Shown here: in pieces, positions 34,781-46,405 of the stretch
How the letters are laid out: each line of letters opens with the position of its first letter
Position numbering within the stretch: position 1 is the stretch's first letter
From: Pelobates cultripes
Taxonomy: Eukaryota; Chordata; Amphibia; Anura; Pelobatidae
Length of the DNA: 64,000 nucleotides
Assembly (NCBI GenBank): GCA_933207985.1
Contig: OW240916.1
Location: 267,657,748-267,721,747, forward strand
Direction of reading: 5' to 3'
Made by a program: the position numbers and the translations under genes
The notes under the pieces: generated by a model
Told to the model about the DNA's origin: nothing
The model's input: the letters and a program-made list of their open reading frames with translations, nothing else
The model's database searches: none

Positions 34781-36196
34781 AGTAGGGATAGTATTTCATG
34801 TCCTTCTCTACAATTTGTCATATTCCACATGATGTTTTCACCTGGATTTCATTCTGTGTTTCAGAGTTGTCTCACCCATGTCCAGGTGGTATTTTCACAG
34901 GTAATAATAGAAACCTCAAGTCAACCATGCTTTTATAGACTTATAGCACCGTATCTCCTCCAGAACATAAATGCTTTGTTACCAAGTATTCATTTGCTCC
35001 TAGATCTTAATATGAACATGGCATCCAACATGGTGATCACATGGTATGAGAAAGTGACCTAGCAACCTGTTGTACATTTAGAAGATTTTTAATGATTTTT
35101 ATCTCATACTGTATGACTCTGGATCCCCATGTATTTTTGTAACATGATATTAGGCTTCAGAAGCTCCATCTGACCTGTTCATGAACAGATATTCGTTATA
35201 ATATCATGCCTAAATAAGTAGTATAATTGAACATATTTGATTGATAAACATTTTAAAGAAAACATGGATTTAGAAAACAGGAGTTCTTTCTTGCATTTGC
35301 TATAAAAAAATATTATTGATCCTTATTAAATGCCACATACTGTCGGGAAAGAATACAATGATCAAGCGTAAGAAAGCAAAAATAAATTCCAGAGATGAAA
35401 GTGTGACCTGCGTTGTTAGGTTTTGCTATTTTAGAAAGTGTGCTCTATATATAGAATTATCCAGTAAAACTTTATGAATCTGAGCTTGAGAAATAGAGAA
35501 CCCCGCTGAGTTATGACATCAATAACATACGTGTGTGAGACCAACAGAACAAAACATCATCCAGTATCCTTCAGAGGGTTATTACATATTTATATGGGTA
35601 ATAGTTTATGTCCTTCAACTGAGTTAACAAGTGAGTTCTAGAAAAAGAGGGAAATATTGATCTTGGTTAATAAATTGTTACAATATTGGGTTAGCATTTA
35701 CCTGTAAGAGATGATTGGAAGAATAGAACAAGCATGGCACTATTTATATCCTAATGATTATAATACCAGATGTATCAATTTCAGAGCAAACGTTTCAGTT
35801 TTTTCTGTATACCTGGTAGCAATCCTATGTAGATTTAATCATTATTACAAAATTAAGGCTAGAATAATCAAGCTATGATTACATGTGCATTAAATATTTT
35901 TTTTCAATTTTTTTTGCAGTTTAGTAAATGCAATTCACTAATTATTTAATAGATGGTTAAAAAAACCACAATCTAGATATCAGAATAACCTTTAATCGTG
36001 TATTTTAATAATCTGTCCAAGAGGAAAAACTAAAGTAAAGGGGTGAATGAAAAATAAACACATACACTCTATAGTGTTCTACCCTTTAAACCAATTTCAA
36101 CACTTAATGTATTTTATAACCCATTAGATCATACTGATTGCAGGGCATGCAGCAAACTAAAGTTTAAATGTACTGTATCATATAACCCAGAAAAAA
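34781..36196. other. Gene-free AT-rich stretch
   Basis: No gene or element recognised. A TTTCAG / CAGGTAATA pair at 34864-34900 encloses 36 bases but is not a convincing exon. Confidence 0.3.
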
Positions 36197-36312
36197 TATC
36201 TATCTATCTATCAATATCTATCTATCTATCTATCTATCTATCAATATCTATCTATCTATCTATCAATATCTATCTATCAATATCTATCTATCAATATCTA
36301 TCTATCTATCAA

Positions 36313-36369
<57 letters not shown>

Positions 36370-36398
36370 GTCTGTCTATCTATCTATGTATCTATATA
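36197..36398. repeat. (TATC)n microsatellite with AATATC interruptions
   Basis: About 200 bp of TATC units, with regularly placed CAATATC interruptions in the first half and a pure run in the second. This gives a higher-order pattern rather than simple decay. Confidence 0.95.
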
Positions 36399-37531
36399 TT
36401 TCTGAAGCTGATCTTGTCCTTCATATGTTTTGTAGAATATTGAGTTACTTTAGTGTTGGTGTAGCGCTTTAATCTATACAGAGTTTATTTATACTGTTCA
36501 TTGCTGAAAATTATATTGCTGTTTTCTAAATGCAAATCATAATATGCATACTCTGAATTTCAGACAACTGTTTAGAGCAAGGTGAATAGGTGAATTACTG
36601 CTCTGCAAGAACATTATACATACCTCAGTTTACCGTTACATTTTACTTTCCAGATTGTTAAAAATCAGGTTTTACCCAACCAAGGGAGAAAGGTGTAAAG
36701 ACAGACTATTAAAGGTTAACTGATGGACTCAATGTTCTGTGATTATTTTTTTCTGTGTCCTCGCAATGGTTTACAGTAATGTGACCTCATTGACATACTG
36801 TGCATCGATACACAAACGTTAGATATGCTCACATTCCAATAACGTTGACCTAGATTAAGAAAGCAATCTCATCATCTCACAGGATCTAACCCTGCTTTCT
36901 GTGGCTTGAATATTAATTAATGACTCTTTTTACATTTCTCTGCAAGTTTTGTCTACAGGTTAACATCTCAAAACAACACCACGGCATTCACCCCCCAAAA
37001 AATAAAACGTTTATTTTTCATTACTATCCTGTCTGTTGCTTTTTCAACATTTTTAATATAGACGGATCCTCCAGAAGATATGTGGCAGGATTATGCAAAT
37101 TTATGAAAAGGCTCCAAAAGTGTTTGGTTTCCATGGAGTTTAAAATGCTGTAAATAAATACTTTTTAACTAATTCCTCTTTGAAGACATGCAAACCTCCT
37201 ACCTCGAGGGCCATAACATATTATCCTAGCAGTTTCATGATGGATTTAGAGAGAAGGATGATAAGATAAACTCCATGGCTGGTAGGGTACTTATTTGATC
37301 TTGCTAGCATTAAAATCATATTCATAGTTAGATTTTATACTTTTGTATATCTTAATCTACTTTTCAAACTATAAATCATAAAAAACCTTCTTTTTATAGA
37401 GAGATATACAACTATAAAATATAGTATTTAATCTGTATTTAATCAAATAATGTTTGTTTGTTTGTGTTTTTTTAAATAGTGTAAATAACCTTAGGCTCAG
37501 TAGCAATTTCACCTTCATTCTCCAGGGAAAA
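36399..37531. other. Gene-free AT-rich stretch
   Basis: No gene or recognisable element. The open frame 36920-37153 has no known domain. Confidence 0.3.
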
Positions 37532-37933
37532 TTAAAGAAACACTCCAAGCACTATAACCACTAAAGTCTCTTGTAGTGCTTATGGTTTCAGAAGTGCCTT
37601 GGCTCCCTCCCAGGGTAATATGTTAAACTGTTTTAGAACAGTTGAACAACTTATTTGTATCCCCTGGGCACCTGCACCACATTAACCTTCTCATGTTGGA
37701 TGTCTTTACTGAGCTAAGCAAATCTGATAGTAGATGGGGTTCGTTAACTAAGAGAATTCAGCAACTCAGCTCAGTGGAGGACAGGGTGGCAAAAGTAGAG
37801 TGTCCGGCGGGACCGAGGTAACTTGTCAAAGCCATTTAAAACAGTTTGACAAATTACTTTGGGATGCCACCAGGGCACTCCTGGTACCATAACCACTACT
37901 ATTGGTTCTGGCGCTTTGAGTGTCCTTTTTTAA
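37532..37933 (+). mobile_element. TTAA miniature transposon, 'CCAAGCACTATAACC' subfamily
   Basis: It starts TTAAAGAAACACTCCAAGCAC and ends GCGCTTTGAGTGTCCTTTTTTAA. The inner stems GAACAGTTGAAC/GACAAATT and the CCATAACCACTA box mark it as the same subfamily as the split copy at 44230-46405 and the fragment at 49512-49784. Confidence 0.8.
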
Positions 37934-38708
37934 TGAATGAGTTATTTTTTATTTTTTTTAACCTAGTTCCCAAAATTTGAAAGATGTGGTTTAGGTCTCA
38001 AACTCAGTCCAAAATTAGGTGATTACTATTCTTTCATAAAATGCCACTATATTCCACAATTGCTTATACTCAGTTGCATATAATCTGGAAATTAGCCTAA
38101 AATATTTACCTTGTTGTATCTTTTGTTTGTCTAGCCCAGTAACAAATTTATGCAAATATTTATTTGCTGTGAAAGTATCATGCTTGTATCATTTATTGGC
38201 ATACAAAGAGAATAGCTAAATTACAAAATCAGAATATTTGCCATTTTTCCTTCCCAAGAGTTTTCCCAAAGGAATGAAGCTCTTGAAGGACAAACTAAAC
38301 TCACCTCCATTGATCAGGGCTATGTCATGATTATCCGTCTAAATGTTCTTACTGAGGACGATTTTTAATTCATGTTACACACTGTCATATTTATACTTGT
38401 ATTCATATGGTTGGTTGTATTTTGAATTTTAAAACAAATTATTATTATATATATTTATAGAACGTGTGTGCTAAACAAATTATAGAAATACATTGCAGAG
38501 GTATAATTACACAAGAGGTAAAGTGTGACATAACTAGGAAGGAAGCAACATAGATTCTGCACTTACACCCACAAAGACATTGATGTGCTTTGTAAATCCA
38601 GACATCACAAATTCAAACACAACTGAAAGTATATAATAACAGGTATGCTAACAGGTAGAGGTTTATTGGAGAGGACACAAAAATAAAAATTTTTTGGCTT
38701 TCATAACC

Positions 38709-39285
38709 TTAAAGGGACACTGTAGTCACCAGAACAACTACAGCTTATTGTATTTGTTCTGGTGAGTAGAATTATTACCTTAATTTTTGCAGTAAACACT
38801 GTCTTTTCAGAGAAAATGCAGTGTTTACATTACAGCCTAGTGATAACTTCACTGGCCACTCCTCAGGTGGCTGCTAGAGCTGCTTCCTATCTCAGTCTTG
38901 CCTAGCTTGAATCACAACACGCAGAGACTAAACTTTCCTCATAGACATTCATTGATTCAATTCATCTCTATGAGGAGATGCTGATTGGCCAGGGCTGTGT
39001 TTGAATTGTGCTGGCTTTGCCCCTGATCTGCCTCCTTCACAGTCTCACCCAAATCCTATGGAGAAGCATTATGATTGGCTCAGAATAACACTTCTGATGA
39101 TGTCAGCAGACAGCTTGCTATTCTGAGGCAGACAGGGGCAGAGCCAGCAGCTTCAGGCTTGAATACACGTAAGATTTTACCATATTTAGGGAGGTAAGAG
39201 AGGGCAAGGGGGTCCAGATGGTGGTTTTAACACTATAGGGTCAGAAATATATGTTTGTGTTCCTGACCCTATAGTGCTCCTTTAA
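38709..39285 (+). mobile_element. TTAA miniature transposon, 577 bp
   Basis: The start is TTAAAGGGACACTGTAGTCAC and the end is CCCTATAGTGCTCCTTTAA. It has the stems CTGTCTTTTCAGAGAAAATGC/GCAGTGTTTACA and the palindrome CATTCATTGATTCAATTCATC. The right arm begins GTGTTCCTGACCCTATAG, as in the 18043 copy. Confidence 0.8.
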
Positions 39286-40668
39286 TCATATATGGTTATA
39301 AATATTTTTTTTTTAAATGTGTATTTAAATAATTAATAGAACATCACATTGAGCCCACTTGAGTTAGAGGTAGTGGCACACAAGTGACATGGAGTATAAA
39401 CCAAGCAATACAAATACAACAAATTTAGATACATTTAGAAACAAATAAGTTATACAGAGGCAAGCTAAAGGACCACTCAGGGAACCCAGACCCCTTCACC
39501 TCAGTGAGTCAGCAGGCATGAGGTGGAGTGGGTGACAGCAGTGGAAGTGTTTCAAAGCTGGAAATAAGGGATTTAATCTTCACTATCTTTCATCAAAGGG
39601 GATGAACAGTGGTCACGCTGATTAGAGGGAATTTATAATCCCAAAGAATTATTGTTATTTTCAGGACTATGGGCTCCCTTTACGTAGAGAAGCAGTGTAT
39701 CTACAACAAAATGTAAATAGCAGTTTGCATCAATAAAAATAAATCTCAAGACACTTCGCATTCCTCGTATAACCATATATTACCAATGTGGAGCCACCAT
39801 CATTTTGGTGGACACAAAGGAACTAAAGTCAAAATTAAAAAAATTTACGTCTTGTTTGTAGTTGCACTGTCTTTCTTCTTACTTTGTTTTTTGTATATTT
39901 TATTTGGATTTAAATCTATCAGGATCAATTGTTGTTGTATTGTTTGTAATCATTGTCACTTTTTTACATGTACCACGAAGTCAAGTGGGGATCACAGGAT
40001 GTTCTAGTAAATGTTTTGTATTGTAACCATGCATGATTAATGCTATTTAAGCCAAAATGTCAAACTTTTTCATGGAGTTGACCCCCCAAAACACATATAT
40101 CAGCATACCTTGAATATAACTAGGAAGGATGAAAGAATGACAAATATGAATTCCTATAAAAAAAAAAAAGACAAGTATGAAATAGGTTAAACAAACTGTG
40201 GTAGTTCAATTAAAACCAAATCTAACTTTCCCAGTGATGCCACTCAGTTCATGAAACTGTCACTGACTGAAATCTTTCCAGTTACTATTCTGTCTGAGTA
40301 GATCTCAGAAAAATTCTGAGATAATATTATCTACAGCTGTTGCGGAAGCCAGTAGAATTATTGTAACCACATTGGGGAGGAGTAAATGGTCTAATTAGGC
40401 AATGGATGTGTAGATACAGGCATATGGTTCTTGCTGTAGGGTCAGTATAAAAGATAAAAATGTATTACAGTGTTATATAAATGATGTGGCATCATAGTGT
40501 TTTCCATATTGTGTCTTCATATTTGAATACAGCAGCAGATAATTTGCAAATATAGCAGTGTATTTTAGCTTATTTTGTCAGATTCTGCCTGTCACAATAT
40601 GTTCTAAAATTGATATTTTTGCTTGCAATAATTATCTCATTACAGAAAATATGCATACATTGGTAGAA
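39286..40668. other. Gene-free AT-rich stretch
   Basis: No gene supported. A lone GGACCACTCAGGGAACCCAGACCCCTTCACCTCA stretch near 39470 resembles one arm of the 2295-type TTAA family and is probably a solo fragment. Confidence 0.3.
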
Positions 40669-42124
40669 GTTTGTCAAGTGGTGAATAAAAACAATTCTCC
40701 TTCTATAAACTGCAGTGAATAAATAGCATTTACATTAAATGCTAATATTTACCCTGCATTTTTTTTTGACTAATGCAAAGTTAGTTACTATTGGCCAGGG
40801 CTTACTAAAATGGAATCCAATGCCCTATCTACCTGTCCTGAGTTGCCTTCTGGGATGCAGTACATAGAGGAGTGAGTGCGGCATCAGCTGAGAGAAGAGG
40901 AACGGTGTGGAGAGGACTTAAAGGAAGCATGACAGAACCGAAGTCAACAAAATGTTTTTAACATGGAACAGCAATTCAAAAAAGAGAGGACAGTATTGGA
41001 TGATTTAAAATAAAGGTTTGTCAAGTGGTGAAAAAAACTATTATCCATCTATAAACTGCAGTTTATACCTTTAAACAGGCTGCTGTGAATACATTACATT
41101 TACATTAAATGCTTATAACTACCTTGCATATTTTTTGACTAATGCAAAGTAGTTACTATTGACCAGGGCTTACCAAAATTGAATCCAATGCCCTATCTAC
41201 CTGTCCTGAATTGCCTTCTGCTGAAAACCTTAAGAAGAGGTTAAATATTCTTGGTACTGGAGTTAGGTCTCTATGTAAAACTTCTGTTATAGGAGATGCT
41301 AAATGATACTTCTCAGATTTTAAGGTCTTCACTCGGCCAATTGTAGTATGGGCGGGATTCCATCTGTTTTGTGCCGTCTAGTCATGGTCCAAAACTGGAC
41401 TGCAGTAATTCCAGATAAAAGATACAAGGACAAACTTGAAATCAAGTTTCTGGATCTTTGTTGATATCTATAAGATTATAAAGGCTTAGATCCTGTCAAG
41501 GTACAACCCTACCCCTCAAGCTAGAGGCAATTAATAAAATTATATAGAACGTATTACTGGTCGTTAGAGTTGCCAGTCTTAACGTAAAGAATATAGTGCT
41601 AATATAAAATAAGGGTAACTGGAGACAGGCCAAGGTCAACAATAAGAGAATGAAGATTAAACAAGCACACAAAGTCAAGGTCAGGGATTCCAGAGATAAG
41701 AGTAGTCAGAAAACAGAGCCAACAAACTGAATACAGGACGCCGAAATTATATTATATCAGGAAAGGATTTAAATAGGCCTAAGTATGTGGGAATTGGTTG
41801 AAGAACTTCCGGGATAATCAGCAACAATTATAAAGATATGTGTTTAGCCCACTAGTACTTTGGGCTACTGTTGCTTTAATATAGGGTGGAACCAAGTGAT
41901 CCATGGCATTGCACATGTTTCCTAGTGTGAATGCACGTCCGCCAGGTGGGAAACAGCCATATGCTGGGATGCAGGATCCAGAGGAGTAGGCACGGCATTG
42001 GCTGAGAGAAGAGAAGCGTTGTGGTGAGGGCTGAAAGGAAACATACAAGAACCCAAGTCAACAAAAAATATAAACATGGAACAGCAATTCAAAAAAGAGT
42101 GGAAAATATTGGCTGATTTGAATT
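40669..42124 (+). repeat. Rearranged duplication A-B-A'-X-B'
   Basis: Block A (40669-40851: GTTTGTCAAGTGGTGAA to TTGCCTTCT) recurs as A' (41015-41219). Block B (40852-41010: GGGATGCAG to GATGATTTAAAA) recurs as B' (41966-42124). In the first copy A joins B directly. In the second they are separated by about 745 bp (X, 41220-41965). CTG is repeated on both sides of X, so X may be an insertion with a 3-bp target duplication. X holds phrases such as AAGTCAAGGTCAGGGATTCC that resemble 55560-55800. Confidence 0.75.
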
Positions 42125-42383
42125 GTTTTATGTAATTTGTACACTTTATTCCAATAACCCAGTTGAACAAGTCAATTTTGACTCTTCTCTAAATATACAT
42201 AGAGTCGATCTAGAGAAACCATTGCAATTTTCAAATAGTATAATAGGCATTTTACTCTCAAGTGTCTGCTTTTATTGTGTAGCTCGGTCTGTATTTATGA
42301 GTATAACTCAGATAAGGCTGGTTCATAGGAGCAGGATCCCCTTTCCCCCCATTTTTGATGACATTGTAAAGGCTACTGAGAAG

Positions 42384-42493
42384 TAGAGATGTCGCCGGGA
42401 TGTGTCAGCTGACCGGAGTTCGCCGCGAACAGCTCGTGGCGAACCGCGGCGAACCGTTCGCGAGAAGTTCGCGGACGGTTCGCGACATCTCTA
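42384..42493. mobile_element. Complete 110-bp hAT-type miniature element
   Basis: The ends TAGAGATGTCGC and GCGACATCTCTA are a perfect 12-bp inverted pair. They are flanked by exact 8-mers CTGAGAAG at 42376-42383 and 42494-42501. The interior is very CpG-rich (CGAACCGCGGCGAACCGTTC) in AT-rich surroundings. The 8-bp target duplication is the hAT signature. It has no coding capacity. Confidence 0.9.
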
Positions 42494-42501
42494 CTGAGAA
42501 G

Positions 42502-43660
42502 TGTGTATTAGAAAAAAACATGATGACTGAAGATACACCTGGTTTTGAACCGAACATGTCATGGTATCTCATGAGGTTAGGTGGATAGAGTCAATCAAGT
42601 TGGGTGGGGAAGCACCCTGCCATCTTTAATCTTCACTAGCCACCACTGGTATGAGTTAATTCATTATCCCTCTGCGGTGGGTTACTTGCTCATTAAAAGT
42701 GTGGAGTGAAGTTAGAATTAGTGATGTTAGAATGGAAGATGTCCCAATCACCCATGCTAAGCTAATCAGACTTCTGTTAAGAGTCCCATACTGAACTCTA
42801 TATATGGTATAGCTACATTTATTTTTAGTTTGTTTATCTTGATTTGAAAGTATTACTGCTAGCTTTTATAATATACTGTGCCTGCCTCTGTTGAAAATCT
42901 CTCAGCATCATGTTTTGTTTCCTTTGGGTTTAAGAGTTGTTTTGGCTGCAATCATAGACAGACAAAATGTCTAAATGTTTACAGCTGGTATCCTGTTTCC
43001 TGCTTGTACACAAACCTTCCCTCTGCTCTGAAAGGTTGCAGAGGTCTTTAATGCAGGTTTAGTCTTGATTTATGCAAGATGAGAGTCAGCTCACCAAGTC
43101 ATTTGAAAATACCAGCAAAAAAATTACAATGAAACATAATACTGGTCAAGCACTTTTTCAGTAATTCTCATGTACCAGAAGGTAACAAACAACCTAGTTG
43201 GTAATTCCCCTCCAATAACATACACAGGTGTACAATAAAAAAAAGAAAAAAAAAGGCATTGTGCCAAAAATAACAATTAAAAGAAACGAGATGAAAAACT
43301 TTGATATTTGATCATCCAAAAAAAGATTATGGTGTAACATTGTAAATATAATATAATATTAGTAATCACTCTGAATATGTATTCATCCTTAATAATGTCA
43401 CACTGTACTCTAAAATGATGGCTCGAGTGCTGAAACACTTGCCTCGGATGCTTGTTGATGTGCACTGTCACAGGGATGTGATATTCCACAAGGATGTATG
43501 AAAACATAGGTAGACATTGAGTGACAGAGCATGTGCAGAACAAATAGCTCTATGAACATATGTATATTCACTCATGTAGATTAGACCTCAAACCCCCCGG
43601 ATTATAATGCTGTAAGAGAAACAATCATGGCTACAGAATATTATAGACAGGTGTAACGGA
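42502..43660. other. Gene-free stretch
   Basis: No gene or element recognised. Short open frames (43277-43543 minus) have no known domain. Confidence 0.3.
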
Positions 43661-43925
43661 GCTCCCCGTACTCCGTCCGTTGATGGACGCTTCCTAGCTT
43701 GTGCCGAGGACCACGAGCACCACACCAGATACCACAACCACTGCAGACTCCGCAACCGCCGTAGCTTGACTGGAGTTTTGCCATCTTCCTTCCACCTTGG
43801 ATCAGCTTCTGTCCTCCAGGACCGTGTGGGAAAGACCTCTTCCTTCCACCCTGTATGAACCTCCGGCATCCAGGACTGTGTGGGGAAAACCTCTCCTCCA
43901 AGGAGAGCGTAACAGGAACAGCTCT
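43655..43925. repeat. GC-richer block with internal duplication
   Basis: The phrase TCCAGGAC(C/T)GTGTGGG(A/G)AA(A/G)ACCTCT occurs twice (about 43818 and 43870), as does CTTCCTTCCACC. The block begins near GTGTAACGGAGCTCCCC. Its composition differs from its neighbours and suggests a transposon fragment, possibly an LTR, but no ends are fixed. The minus-strand open frames here have no recognisable domain. Confidence 0.4.
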
Positions 43926-44292
43926 TAAAAGAGCTAAGTGATTAAAGCTCAAGGGAGTATGCTAAGCATAGCAATCCCCAGTGTGAGTATAGCTGTCCCC
44001 TCCAATCACGAGACAACTTACCAAAGATAAAACAGAGGAGGCCATTTAAACACTCCAATAGTTTAGGCAAGGCACAAATATCCCAAATAAAATAAGTGTA
44101 TTTATTTAACAAATAAAACGCTGTTAAAAGCACTCCCAGTGGCTTTATTAAAGTATAAACACTAATTTGGATATTGTTTCTTAAATACCCAGGGTAGATT
44201 TAAATGCTGACTTATGCAAATAGGCAAAATTAAAGAAAAACTCCAAGCTATGGCAATATACCTCAATACTGAATGCACCTGTCATAGGTGAC

Positions 44293-44410
44293 TATTTTTA
44301 TTACCTGTTGTGTGTTAAATTTATGTATGTGTGTAAGTATATATATATATATATATATATATATACTTACACACATACATAAATTTAACACACAACAGGT
44401 AATAAAAAAT
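44293..44410. repeat. Near-perfect palindrome around (TA)n
   Basis: The left arm TTACCTGTTGTGTGTTAAAT continues TTATGTATGTGTGTAAG. The right arm is its inverse complement, with (TA)n as the loop. Pairing extends past ATTTTTATTACC on the left to GGTAATAAAAA on the right, for arms of about 45-50 bp plus the TA core. Confidence 0.9.
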
Positions 44411-44424
44411 ATATACAATATACA

Positions 44425-44478
<54 letters not shown>

Positions 44479-44503
44479 TGTATATTGTATATATTTTTTT
44501 TAA
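44405..44503. repeat. Second adjacent palindrome around (AT)n
   Basis: The left arm AAAATATATACAATATACAAACA pairs with the right arm TGTTTGTATATTGTATATATTTT, with about 22 AT units between them. It abuts the previous palindrome. Confidence 0.9.
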
Positions 44504-44718
44504 ATATTGTATCCTATTATAACAATGCAATGTTTTGTGGACTCAGGACATACTGGAAAACGAGAGAAATCTTAATGTACCCTTTCTGGTAAACTATTTT
44601 ATAAATAAAAATAAAATAATAACCACTACAACTTGCTGTAGTGGTTATGGTGACAGGAGTTCCCTGGAACCCCTCCCACTGTAAGGTGAGGCTTAAAACC
44701 ATCTTAGGAGGCCTAGCA

Positions 44719-44755
<37 letters not shown>

Positions 44756-44900
44756 TATATTATTCATAAAGCGCCAGCAAGTTCTGTAGTGCTGTACAAT
44801 GGTCTGAGAGCATTGCAGTGCATAGGTCAAGAGTGCTAACAGTAGAAGTTCCAGTTGAGAAACTCCTGGTTCTCAAAAGATTGTAATCGAGGTGGAGAGC
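44719..44900 (+). mobile_element. ATT-headed repeat, head portion
   Basis: (ATT)n is followed by TTCATAAAGCGCCAGCAAGTTCTGTAGTGCTGTACAATGG, the same head as the repeat at 14615. The body diverges after about 100 bp. Confidence 0.65.
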
Positions 44901-45224
44901 AGCGGTCAGTAGACCCCAGCTAAGAAGAACAGAGAATAGAGTCAGTGCTAATATATCAAAGAAAAAAAAAGGGCAGCAATCCCAAACAAGGACTCCCTCA
45001 CGTGTCCTTGAAGTAAATGGAAAATGCAAACAAACAAAGGGATGGGACTGCACCAATAAACAAGGTAAATTAATTAAAGTCCTGGTAGGGGTAGTAATAA
45101 TACAACAAAGTCCAGTATAGTGGAACTTGGATCCTAGGTTGGTCTCTGGAGTTGTAGGGTTCTGCTCCTTGCAGGTTGAGAAGGGTGATGATACAGGGTG
45201 ATCCAAGAGATAATATAAATAGAA

Positions 45225-45780
45225 GAGATCTTACTCACTTTTTGTAGAGCTTAATCCAGCTCTGGTGTGAATTGCTTGCAGCGCTATGATAACCGCTTGT
45301 AGGATATGCGGTGAGTGTCCTCTTCAGTGCAGTAACAGGCAGCCAGTAGGGAGATAAAACGAAAACAATAATGGTGCAGTATATTCCAAAAAATTGGATA
45401 AGAAATATTAGAATATAGTAGAACCACTCACATTTGATAGAGCTTCTACTAGCTCTAGTGTAGTAGGCATACAGCGGTATGATCCCCGCCTCTGGGATAT
45501 ATGGTGAGCGTTCTTTGAGATGGTAACAGGAGCTCGGAAAGAAGATAATAAAACAGCAATAGTGCTCTCAGTAAAATATGTGTGGTATTTAAAATATAAT
45601 AAAATATACTCACAATCTATACTCACAATCTAATCTCACAATAGGGCAGGCTAACTGCTCTATGACACGGGCACGGGTGGTATAATCCCCACCTAAGGAT
45701 TCTTTGGAGTATAAGGAAAAGTAAAATGAGATAAGAAGCCAGGTAGTAGTAAAAAAAAAAAAAAAAAAAATATGTAAATA
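45225..45780 (+). repeat. Three diverged direct repeats, period about 190 bp
   Basis: Units start at ACTCACTTTTTGTAGAGCTT (about 45233), ACTCACATTTGATAGAGCTT (about 45427) and ACTCACAATCT (about 45610). Each continues with AGCTCT(A/G)GTGT or equivalent, TATGAT(A/C)(A/C)CC, GGATAT, and AGATAA(A/T)A(A/C) before an AT-rich spacer. They directly precede the fold-back arms and probably belong to the same element. Confidence 0.65.
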
Positions 45781-45782
45781 AA

Positions 45783-46326
45783 AGATTATGGTGCAAAAGA
45801 GTAAAAAGAACAAAATCTATTTATTAACAATAATTAAAAAGCAATACAATATCCAAACGCGTTTCACCAATATAGGCTTTATCAATGGATTAAAAAACTT
45901 TCAACCTGGCTAGTTGGGGTACATATAGGCATAGCATAGAACAAATTTGAAAATGGTGCCAAAACTGCTCTGACCAATTACAGAGCAGATTGTTATTGCA
46001 CATAAATAACAGTTGTATATCTATAAAATTCCATAAGTATGGTGTGTATGGTGTGAAATATATAATTATATAAAAAATTCCATAAGTATGGTGTGAAATA
46101 TATACAACTGTTATTTATGTGCAATAACAATCTGCTCTGTAATTGACAGTTTTGGCACCATTTTCAAATTTGTTCTGTGCCTTTATGTACCCCAACTAGC
46201 CAGGTTGAAAGTTTTTTAATCCATTGATAAAGCCTATATTGGTGAAACGCGTTTGGATATTGTATTGCTTTTAAATTATTGTTAATGAATAGATTTTGGT
46301 CTTTTTACTCTTTCGCACCATTATCT
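45783..46326. mobile_element. Fold-back element with about 230-bp inverted arms
   Basis: The left arm 45783-46020 (AGATTATGGTGC to GTTGTATAT) pairs almost completely with the right arm 46100-46326 (ATATACAAC to GCACCATTATCT). It includes CCAAACGCGTTTCACCAATA near 45856 and its inverse near 46240. The 79-bp loop has a direct repeat of AAATTCCATAAGTATGGTGTG. Differences between arms are few: one 6-bp gap and scattered changes. No coding capacity. Confidence 0.85.
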
Positions 46327-46405
46327 AAGAAGACAAGACTTTCAAAAACAGTTTGACAATGGGAAGGTACCAAGGCATCCACACCATAACCAGTACAGCA
46401 AGTGG

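Larger units (their letters stand above)
44230..46405 (+). mobile_element. TTAA element apparently split by palindromes and a fold-back element
   Basis: The left end TTAAAGAAAAACTCCAAGC is at about 44230. The middle AACCACTACAACTTGCTGTAGTGGTTATGG with CCCTCCCACTGTAAGGTGAGG lies at 44620-44690. The opposite arm ACAGTTTGACAATGGGAAGG with CCATAACCAGTACAGCAAG lies at 46350-46400. These pieces are in the order expected for the 37532 subfamily, separated by the AT palindromes (44293-44510) and by about 1.6 kb that starts with an ATT-headed repeat and ends with the fold-back arms. The terminal right TTAA is not seen. Confidence 0.5.

Noticed and set aside
34864..34900. 36-bp segment between TTTCAG and GTAATA
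   Set aside because: The donor is weak, there is no recognisable peptide and there are no neighbouring exons.
43588..43952. Two overlapping minus-strand frames (93 and 103 codons) that could be a small gene
   Set aside because: The segment has internally duplicated, transposon-like DNA, no domain and no splice or promoter support.
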